Assembly (NCBI GenBank): GCA_038363005.1
Contig: JBBQBI010000024.1
Span: forward strand, 25,621-89,620
Direction of reading: 5' to 3'
Origin: JAKOWB01 sp038363005
GTDB lineage: Bacteria; Pseudomonadota; Alphaproteobacteria; Kiloniellales; JACOMY01
DNA: 64,000 bases
In this document: positions 32,031 through 38,347 of the stretch, piece by piece
Numbering within the stretch: position 1 is the stretch's first letter
How the letters are laid out: each line of letters starts with the position of its first letter
The notes under the pieces: model-generated
What the model was told of the DNA's origin: nothing
Databases searched by the model: none
What the model saw: only the letters and a program-made list of their open reading frames with translations
Made by a program: the position numbers and the translations under genes

Positions 32031-32750
32031 ATGTCTGCGAATACCGCGCCCGCCAAGAGTTCTACCCTGGATCGCCGGCAGCTGCTGACCCGCGGCGCTG
32101 GCCTGGCCGGCCTGGCCGCCGCCATGACCGTGGCGCGTCCGGCCTTCGCCCTGACCTCGGAAGAGGAACTGGTGGAGGACTGCCGCCTGACCATCCTGTC
32201 GCTGCAGTCCGATCCGGACTTCAAGTGGCTCGACGACTACGTCAAGAAGGCGCGCGGCGTGCTGATCTTCCCCGAGTTGGTGAAGGGCGGCTTCATCGTC
32301 GGCGGCGAGGGCGGCACCGGCGTCTGCATGGGGCGCCTGGCCGACGGCAGCTGGAGTTATCCCTGCTTCTACTACCTGGGGGCCGCGTCCATCGGCCTGC
32401 AAATTGGCGGCCAGATCAGCGAAGTGGTGCTGACGGTGATGAACGACGAAGCCTTCCGCCGCCTGCTGAAGAACGACATCAAGCTGGGCGCCGATGCCTC
32501 CATGGCGCTGGGACCCATCGGCCGCACCGCCGAGGCCGGCACCGCCGGCAGCTTCAACAACGACATCTATACCTTCGGCCGGGCGGTCGGCCTGTTCGGC
32601 GGCATCAGCCTGGAAGGCGCGGTGCTGGACGACCAGCCGGAACGCAACCGCTACTACTACGGCCGCGACGTGAACTCGGCGCAAATCGTCAACGAAGGTC
32701 TGGTGACCAACGCCCAGGCCGAGCCGCTGCGCAAGGCGCTGCCGCGCTGA
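32031..32750 (+). CDS. SYLF/Ysc84-family lipid-binding protein with Tat signal
   Basis: 239 residues. A twin-arginine leader DRRQLLTRGAGLAG followed by a hydrophobic run and AFA suggests folded export by the Tat system. The mature part is a SYLF (Ysc84 actin-binding type) domain, recognised by KARGVLIFPELVKGGFIVGG and later FGRAVGLFGGISLEGAVL. In eukaryotes such domains bind phosphoinositides; bacterial roles are unclear. A terminator hairpin follows the stop. Confidence 0.85.
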   Translation: MSANTAPAKSSTLDRRQLLTRGAGLAGLAAAMTVARPAFALTSEEELVEDCRLTILSLQSDPDFKWLDDYVKKARGVLIFPELVKGGFIVGGEGGTGVCMGRLADGSWSYPCFYYLGAASIGLQIGGQISEVVLTVMNDEAFRRLLKNDIKLGADASMALGPIGRTAEAGTAGSFNNDIYTFGRAVGLFGGISLEGAVLDDQPERNRYYYGRDVNSAQIVNEGLVTNAQAEPLRKALPR

Positions 32751-32812
32751 GCTGCTGGCTGGCCGCCATAAGGACCTCGTCGGTTCGCTGACGCAGGTTT
32801 GAAGACACCGCG

Positions 32813-32848
32813 ACCCCGGGACGCAAGCCGCGCCCCGGGGTTTCGGTT
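32813..32848 (+). terminator. rho-independent terminator after the SYLF gene
   Basis: ACCCCGGG and CCCGGGGT form an eight-base-pair stem around a 13-nt loop, followed by TTCGGTTT. It lies 62 bases past the SYLF stop and just upstream of the SCO gene start, separating the two transcripts. Confidence 0.75.
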
Positions 32849-32860
32849 TATAGGGAAGGG

Positions 32861-33484
32861 ATGAAACCTCATCTGCGTCGTGCCCTGCTGATCCTCGGGA
32901 TCGGCGGCCTCGTCATCGCCGGCATCGCTGCCGGCGCCTGGTACCTGCGTGGCGACAATGCCGAGATCCGCTCCGGCGGCGTGGTCTCCGGCGGCGGCAG
33001 CAACATCGGCGGCAGCTTTGCGCTGCTCGACCAAGACGGCCAGCGCCGCACCGAGCAGGACTTCGCCGGGCAGTACGTGCTGCTCTACTTCGGCTTCACC
33101 TACTGTGTCGACGCCTGCCCCCTGGCTCTGCTGGCGATGAGCCAGGCACTGGACCGCCTAGATCCGGCGGTGGCGGCGAAGATCCAGCCGCTGTTCATCA
33201 CCGTCGATCCGGCGCGCGACGACCCGGCGCAGATGAAGCTCTACCTGCAGAACTTCAACCCGCGCTTCATCGGCCTGACCGGCACGCTGGAGGAGATCGC
33301 CACCGCTGCCAAGGCCTGGCGCGTGGTCTACGAGCCGCCCAAGCCGGCGGCTGACGGCAGCTACCAGGTGAACCACACGACCATCATCTACCTGATGGGG
33401 CCGGACGGCAGCTTCATCCGCCACTTCGACCACGTGAGCACGGCCGAGGACATCGCCAAGGGCCTGCAGGCGGCGGTGCAGTAG
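32861..33484 (+). CDS. SCO-family copper chaperone protein
   Basis: 207 residues. An N-terminal membrane anchor (about 7-28, LLILGIGGLVIAGIAAGAWY) tethers a periplasmic thioredoxin-like domain. Copper ligands are in FTYCVDACP (CxxxC) and the conserved His in QVNHTTIIY. SCO proteins deliver copper to the CuA site of cytochrome c oxidase. No oxidase genes lie in the window. A terminator precedes it, and it is convergent with the VOC gene. Confidence 0.94.
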   Translation: MKPHLRRALLILGIGGLVIAGIAAGAWYLRGDNAEIRSGGVVSGGGSNIGGSFALLDQDGQRRTEQDFAGQYVLLYFGFTYCVDACPLALLAMSQALDRLDPAVAAKIQPLFITVDPARDDPAQMKLYLQNFNPRFIGLTGTLEEIATAAKAWRVVYEPPKPAADGSYQVNHTTIIYLMGPDGSFIRHFDHVSTAEDIAKGLQAAVQ

Positions 33485-33487
33485 CGT

Positions 33488-33919
33488 CTACTGTCTGGCG
33501 AAGACCTTGGCCGGGTCCTTGAAGGATTTGAATTCCAGCGCATTGCCGGCAGGGTCGAGGAAGAACATCGTCGCCTGCTCGCCCGGCTGGCCCTTGAAGC
33601 GCACCTGCGGTTCGAGCTCGAACCGCACACCGGCGGCGCGCAGCCGTTCGGCCAGCGCGTGGAAATCGTCCCACGGCAAGATGGCGCCGAAGTGGCGTAC
33701 CGGAACAGCCACGCCATCGACCTCGCCGGTCCGGGCGCCGCCCAGCTCGTCGGGCCGCACGTGGGCGGAGAGCTGGTGGCCGAAGAAATCGAAGTCGATC
33801 CAGCGGCTGGTCTCGCGGCCGACCTGGCAGCCCAGCAGGCCGGCATAGAAGGACCGAGTCTCCTCAATGTCCCGAATCGGGAAGGCGAGGTGGAAGGGCG
33901 GGGTGTCTGGCCGGGTCAT
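33488..33919 (-). CDS. VOC-family (glyoxalase-like) protein
   Basis: 143 residues, one vicinal oxygen chelate domain made of two beta-alpha-beta-beta-beta halves. The N-terminal HLAFPIRDIEETRSFYAGLLGCQVG and C-terminal MFFLDPAGNALEFKSF give possible metal ligands (His at 10, Glu in ALEFK). Substrate unknown; relatives include extradiol dioxygenases and glyoxalases. The ATG overlaps the upstream EamA transporter stop as ATGA, suggesting the two are translated together. Confidence 0.88.
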   Translation of the reverse strand: MTRPDTPPFHLAFPIRDIEETRSFYAGLLGCQVGRETSRWIDFDFFGHQLSAHVRPDELGGARTGEVDGVAVPVRHFGAILPWDDFHALAERLRAAGVRFELEPQVRFKGQPGEQATMFFLDPAGNALEFKSFKDPAKVFARQ

Positions 33920-34854
33920 GGTCTTTTCGCTCCGCTGCCGCTCAGGTTGACCAGGGCGATGCCGGCCAGCAGCACGGCAGTGGCCAGGTAGATCGCCGGA
34001 TCCAGTTGCTCGCCAAAGAAGATCATGCCCCACAGGATGCCGGTCAAGGTGACGACATAGCCGACCTGGCTGAAGTAGACCGGCCCGGCAACGCGCACCA
34101 GGTGGAAGTAGGTGACATAGGCGATAGTGGAGACGCAGACGTGCGCCAGGATCGCCAGGTCGCGCAGCTGCGGCGCCGGAAAGGGCGCGTAGCCATGCCC
34201 CAGCAGCAGCATGAAAGGCAGCTGCAGTGTCGCCGCCGCCAGCATCATGCCGGCGGCCGAGGCCAGGGCGCTGATGCCGGCCGGCCGGAACTTGGCAGTC
34301 AGGATCGAGGAGATCGAATAGAAGAAGGGCGTCAGCAGGCCGACCAGCACCCAGCCGTTCAGGCCGCCAGCGCCACCGGCGGCGCCGGGAACGATCAGCA
34401 GCAGCACGCCCACGAGGCCCAGCAGGATGCCGAGCATGCGCAGCCAGCGGAAGCGCTCCAGCCCGGTCGCCAGGGCCATGACGAAGGTGATCAGCGGTGC
34501 CGTGGTGATGACGATGGCCATCAGTCCGGCCGGCACGTGGCCGATCACCAGGTAGAAGTTCACGTTGGGCGCGCCGATGCCGAGCGAGCCGGTCATCAGG
34601 TAGAACCCCAGGTGCCGCCGGGTCAGCGGCAGGCGACTGCCGCGCAGGGTCAGCATCAGCATCAGCAGGGTGCCGGCACCGAAGCATTGCCAGAAGGCGT
34701 AGCCCAGCGGTGGCACGCCCTGGCCGATGGCGTACTTGGACAGCGAGAAGGAGGTGCCCCACAGCGTGCCGACCACCAGGATCTGCCCGACCGCCAGCCA
34801 GGGGTTGAAGCCGCGGCCGGCGATGCCGCCGGCGGGCTGGTCTGTCGCGCTCAT
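33916..34854 (-). CDS. EamA/DMT-family transporter
   Basis: 312 residues with ten predicted membrane helices and two EamA halves. Each half begins with a VGTLWGTSFSLSKYAIGQG-type or SISSILTAKFRPAG-type segment. Family members export amino acids, metabolites or drugs; the substrate is not evident. The ATG at 34854 is chosen because the sequence from there (MSATDQPAGG) leads straight into the first helix. Its stop overlaps the VOC gene start by four bases. Confidence 0.9.
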   Translation of the reverse strand: MSATDQPAGGIAGRGFNPWLAVGQILVVGTLWGTSFSLSKYAIGQGVPPLGYAFWQCFGAGTLLMLMLTLRGSRLPLTRRHLGFYLMTGSLGIGAPNVNFYLVIGHVPAGLMAIVITTAPLITFVMALATGLERFRWLRMLGILLGLVGVLLLIVPGAAGGAGGLNGWVLVGLLTPFFYSISSILTAKFRPAGISALASAAGMMLAAATLQLPFMLLLGHGYAPFPAPQLRDLAILAHVCVSTIAYVTYFHLVRVAGPVYFSQVGYVVTLTGILWGMIFFGEQLDPAIYLATAVLLAGIALVNLSGSGAKRP

Positions 34855-35003
34855 GGCGCCGAGTGCTAGGGGCCGGCGTAGCGTCCGACCAGCGCGCAAT
34901 CGGCATGGCGCATCTGCCGCGGCGCGCTGCGCAGGGTGACGCGCGGCACCGGGACCGGACGCCGCCGCGGATCAGTGATTTGGATTGGGTGGTAGGGCCG
35001 CCG

Positions 35004-35240
35004 TTACGGACAGAGCGGCGGGAAGCCCGGCGGGAAGTCCGGCGGCTCGATGCACTCCGACGGCAGGATGGTCGCCCGGGCGGAGCGGTCGATGCGCAGG
35101 ATGCTGGGTGCCGCATAGACAGCTAGACTGGCCAACCCAAGGCGCGCGAGGGCGCGACGCCGCGATTCCTGCGGCACGTCGGCCTGCTCATTGCTAGACT
35201 CAGCCGCCGCTACCGGCAGGCTTTCGAGCTTGTCGTCCAT
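35004..35240 (-). CDS. small Tat-like secreted peptide, unknown function
   Basis: 78 residues. After an acidic, Ser/Gln-rich start (1-26), RRRALARLGLASLAVYAAPS resembles a twin-arginine signal or membrane-insertion segment. The C-terminus is short, proline-rich and carries two cysteines (ECIEPPDFPPGFPPLC, ending in Pro). I do not recognise the family. The ATG at 35240 has a GAAG site five bases upstream; an ORF start at 35378 overlaps the divergent mmcB-like gene and is unlikely. It could be a small secreted or modified peptide. Confidence 0.55.
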   Translation of the reverse strand: MDDKLESLPVAAAESSNEQADVPQESRRRALARLGLASLAVYAAPSILRIDRSARATILPSECIEPPDFPPGFPPLCP

Positions 35241-35361
35241 ATCTTCGCCGACTAAGGCCCTTGTTCCCACCACGACGGCTTCCCCAAAAGCCGCCGGACG
35301 AAGGGTAAGGGACCTCCCCCAATTTAGGCCCGTATGATCTAACATCCTGGTACATAACGCA

Positions 35362-35835
35362 ATGCCGCAATTGGACAATGCCCTGATACCGCTGCGCGAG
35401 CCCTTGCCTGGGCAATTGCTGGCCCGCGGCGTGGCGCGCGCCTTCGTCGACCTGGGCTACAGCGTGCTGCTGGAGGTGCCCTTGCCCAACGGGCGGCGGG
35501 CCGATCTGCTGGCACTCGACGGCAGCGGCCAGTTCCTGCTGGTCGAGGTGAAGTCCTCGGTTGCCGATTTCCGCGCTGACGGCAAGTGGCCGGACTACCT
35601 GCCGTTCTGCGATTTCTTCTACTTCGCCGTGCCGGCCGATTTCCCGCGGGGGCTGCTGCCGGCCGAGCCCGGCCTGCTGATCGCCGATCCCTATGGCGCG
35701 GTGATCGAGCGCGAGACCGAGGGGCAGGCCCTGGCGCCGGCGCGCCGGCGCGCGCTGCTGCTGCGCTTCGCCCACCTGGCAGCGGGGCGGGTGCAGCAAC
35801 TGCTCGACCCGCGGCTGGACCTCGCCGGGCGCTAG
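35362..35835 (+). CDS. MmcB-family DNA repair protein
   Basis: 157 residues. It matches the alphaproteobacterial MmcB family (mitomycin C sensitivity, part of the damage response with ImuB in Caulobacter). The core LLEVPLPNGRRADLLALD, then FLLVEVKSSVADFRADGKW, has a PD-(D/E)XK-like look: Asp in RADLL and E-V-K in FLLVEVK. It is therefore probably a nuclease-fold DNA repair protein. No LexA box was recognised upstream. It is divergent from the small secreted peptide gene across 121 bases. Confidence 0.88.
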   Translation: MPQLDNALIPLREPLPGQLLARGVARAFVDLGYSVLLEVPLPNGRRADLLALDGSGQFLLVEVKSSVADFRADGKWPDYLPFCDFFYFAVPADFPRGLLPAEPGLLIADPYGAVIERETEGQALAPARRRALLLRFAHLAAGRVQQLLDPRLDLAGR

Positions 35836-35870
35836 AGTTTGGCGCTGAACAGAACGACGGAGAAAGCACA

Positions 35871-35910
35871 ACGGGCGCCGCGGTCCCCATGGGGGAGCGC
35901 CGGCGCCCGT
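35871..35910 (-). terminator. strong hairpin between mmcB-like and cold-shock genes
   Basis: Perfect ten-base arms ACGGGCGCCG and CGGCGCCCGT enclose a loop that itself contains TCCCCATGGGGGA. On the minus strand the stem is followed by TGTGCTTTCTCC, a weak T-rich tract, so it best serves the cold-shock gene, but it could terminate transcription from both sides. Confidence 0.7.
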
Positions 35911-35947
35911 CGCCTTGAACCCTATTCCGTCGGCGTGCGACCGAGGC

Positions 35948-36718
35948 TCAGGTAATCAGCTCGACCGAGTCTGCCATCGGGCCCTTTTGGCCGATGCGAA
36001 CCAGAATGCGGACACGCTGGTTGTTCTCCAGCGCGGTCAGGCCGATGCGACCGAGCGTGCGGGCCGAGACGAAGACGTCCTTGGTGCCGTCGTCGGGCGT
36101 GATGAAGCCGTAGCCCTTGCCAGCGTCGAAGAACTTCACCGTGCCATCGACCTGGGTGCCGCCACCGCCGCCGCCGCCGTCGAAGCCACCGCCACCGCTG
36201 CTGCCGCCACCGCCGCTGCCGCCACCGCCGGCATAGCCGCCACGGTCACCGCCGCCGCCACCGCCGGCATAGCCGCCACGGTCACCGCCGCCGCCGCCGC
36301 CGGCATAGCCGCCACGATCACCGCCGCCACCACCGTAGCCGCCGCGATCGCCGCCGCCTCCACCATAGCCGCCGCGATCGCCGCCGCCGTAGCCGCCGCG
36401 GTCACCGCGGTCGAAGCCACCCGGACGGCCGCCACCAGCGCCGGGGCGCGGCGCGCCCGAGCCGAGGCTGTCGATGCGGTGGATGAAGGAGACCTGACGG
36501 CCCTTCCGCCCCTCGGCGATGTCGCAGACGATCGTCGTGCCGTCCGGCAGGTCGTGCCGTCCGGTCTGCTCGACCACGCTGACATGCAGGAAGGCGTCCG
36601 GTGAACCGTCGGACAGCTGTACGAACCCGAAGCCCTTGGACGGGCTGTACCACTTAACCTCGGCGGACACTTCGCGAAGGGAAGGCTCCGGCCAACCACC
36701 AGGAGTGCGACCAGTCAT
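35948..36718 (-). CDS. two-domain cold-shock protein with RGG-rich linker
   Basis: 256 residues, an unusual layout. Cold-shock domain 1 (about 15-83) has EVKWYSPSKGFGFVQL with RNP1-like KGFGFV. A Gly-rich linker (about 85-185) carries six repeats centred on DRGGY. Cold-shock domain 2 (about 188-254) has GTVKFFDAGKGYGFI and DVFVSA. Tandem cold-shock domains are common in alphaproteobacteria, but the RGG-repeat linker resembles RNA-binding and phase-separating proteins. Likely role: RNA chaperone. A 259-base spacer upstream may hold a structured 5' leader. Confidence 0.9.
   Translation of the reverse strand: MTGRTPGGWPEPSLREVSAEVKWYSPSKGFGFVQLSDGSPDAFLHVSVVEQTGRHDLPDGTTIVCDIAEGRKGRQVSFIHRIDSLGSGAPRPGAGGGRPGGFDRGDRGGYGGGDRGGYGGGGGDRGGYGGGGGDRGGYAGGGGGGDRGGYAGGGGGGDRGGYAGGGGSGGGGSSGGGGFDGGGGGGGTQVDGTVKFFDAGKGYGFITPDDGTKDVFVSARTLGRIGLTALENNQRVRILVRIGQKGPMADSVELIT
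36180..36415 (-). repeat. tandem repeat coding DRGGY units in the cold-shock gene
   Basis: Six imperfect copies of about 24-36 bases, each built on CCGCC, a short variable part and CATAGCCGCC or CGTAGCCGCC, with copies nearest CSD2 most alike. They code for D-R-G-G-Y followed by 3-6 Gly (and Ala). Copy number differences between relatives are expected from slippage. Confidence 0.85.
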
Positions 36719-36977
36719 CTAGGTACTGAAGCTCCAAATTTAGACACGCCAACAAGACCGCCAGGCGCTTCGCTCCGCTCAGCCGGTATAGATCCGTATT
36801 TGCTGCTCGAAGTGTCCGCTGACCCGACCGTTGCTTACTGCATATCGGATCACGAAGACGTGCGGGACGCAACGGAAATCACCGTGACACGCACAGGGTT
36901 TCGCTGGCCCCAGGCGGGTTACGGCGTGAAATCCGTCATCTCGACCGCTGGTCTGCCGCGGTGGCGGCGGCGCGCGG

Positions 36978-37466
36978 TCAGCGCTGCGTCTGTTTCGGCT
37001 CGGCCTGCTCCACTGGATGGTCCATTTCGTTGATCTCCTGCAGCGCCACCACGGCGTTGATGCGCTCGGCCGACAACCGGGTGGTGCCCAGGCCGACGCG
37101 CAGGGTGGCGCGCACATAGCTGATCTCGCCGGGCGACAAGGTCAGCTCGATCACATGCTCGGTGTCGGCCGACAGGAAGACCTGGTAGCGCCCGGGCTTG
37201 GCATCGCGGAAGAACACGTCGCCCATGCCGATGCTGCCGACCGAGCGCCCGTTGACCACCACGTCGGGTGCCAGGGCGATGAGCAGCGGGGCAGGCTGGC
37301 GGTAGAAGTAGATGCGGGCGAGGTCAGGCGGCGGCGGCTCGGCCGACAGCAGTGCCTGGTCAGCAGGGAGCGCCTCGGCGGCGCGCGCTGCGCTGGCCGC
37401 AAGGTCCAGGCCCGTGGTCAGGGCCAGCCCCAGGAACGCCACCCACAAGAAGCGCACCCACCGCAT
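36978..37466 (-). CDS. DUF2846-family exported protein
   Basis: 162 residues. A signal peptide (about 1-29, RWVRFLWVAFLGLALTTGLDLAA) is followed by a DUF2846-type domain with PPPDLARIYFYRQP, VVVNGRSVGSIGMGDVFF and YQVFLSADTEHV. Related small periplasmic proteins occur widely; the function is unknown. The ATG at 37466 is chosen because the signal peptide begins there; a longer ORF to 37571 adds non-signal sequence. Confidence 0.75.
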   Translation of the reverse strand: MRWVRFLWVAFLGLALTTGLDLAASAARAAEALPADQALLSAEPPPPDLARIYFYRQPAPLLIALAPDVVVNGRSVGSIGMGDVFFRDAKPGRYQVFLSADTEHVIELTLSPGEISYVRATLRVGLGTTRLSAERINAVVALQEINEMDHPVEQAEPKQTQR

Positions 37467-37731
37467 TGCGGAGGTCCTTCCCTCGACTTCCGTACAGGAA
37501 ACCGCCGCCGACTGGGCAGCAGACTTATGACTCTGCGCCCCGGCCGCCGCGTCGGCCAAGGTGTTTTCCACTATTAGGCGGTTGTCCAGATGCCCGCAGG
37601 GCTGCTTCGCACTTGCAGCAACGCGCCTGCGGTACCATCTTGCGACGCAGCATTGCCTTACGGTAGGTTCGCTGCGCTGCGGAAAAGCAGCGGGGCGCCC
37701 TACGCGGCGGGTGGGAAGGAAATCGGCGGCG

Positions 37732-38178
37732 ATGACGATCCAGAGCTACTGCATCGAAGACCTGTCGGTCGGCATGAGCGCCAGCTATGCCAAGACCGTG
37801 ACCGACGAGGACATCGTGCGCTTCGCCGACATCTCCGGCGACATCAACCCGGTTCACCTGGATCAGGCCTATGCCGAAAAGACCATGTTCAAGGGCCGCA
37901 TCGCCCACGGCATGCTCTCGGCCGCCTTCATTTCCACCGTCTTCGGCACCCGGCTGCCGGGCGCCGGCTGCATCTACCTGTCGCAGTCCCTGAAGTTCAA
38001 GGCGCCGGTGAAGATCGGCGAGACCGTCGAGGCCACGGTGACCGTGACCGCGATCGATGCCGAGAAGCGCCGCGTCACCTTCCAGACCGTCTGCCGCGTC
38101 GGCGACAAGGTCGTGGTCGACGGCGAGGCCCAGCTGATGGTGCCGAGCCGCGTGCGAATTCCCGTGGCTGCGGAGTAG
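37732..38178 (+). CDS. MaoC-like (R)-specific enoyl-CoA hydratase
   Basis: 148 residues. Hot-dog fold with the hydratase-2 motif FADISGDINPVHLD (catalytic Asp and His), followed by KGRIAHGMLSAAF. The family hydrates trans-2-enoyl-CoA to (R)-3-hydroxyacyl-CoA, often for polyhydroxyalkanoate synthesis (PhaJ), or dehydrates other CoA esters. It is a single gene 170 bases before ileS. GGAAGGA lies about 12 bases before the ATG. Confidence 0.9.
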   Translation: MTIQSYCIEDLSVGMSASYAKTVTDEDIVRFADISGDINPVHLDQAYAEKTMFKGRIAHGMLSAAFISTVFGTRLPGAGCIYLSQSLKFKAPVKIGETVEATVTVTAIDAEKRRVTFQTVCRVGDKVVVDGEAQLMVPSRVRIPVAAE

Positions 38179-38347
38179 GCTCGACCCGCTTTCCCGTGGT
38201 TCGTCCTGTTCGGGCCGGTCCCGAGCTGCCGCGCCGCCCGAGGGGCGGCCAAGCCCCCTCTCTCCTTGACCCGGGGCCTTCCGCCGATAGGATGCGCCCT
38301 CCCGCGCGCCAACCTCGGCGCGCGCCAGCATTTTCCCGAGCCCAGCC

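Noticed and set aside
36180..36415. Tandem repeats as a possible CRISPR or VNTR outside genes
   Set aside because: They are in frame within the cold-shock gene and encode the Gly-rich linker.
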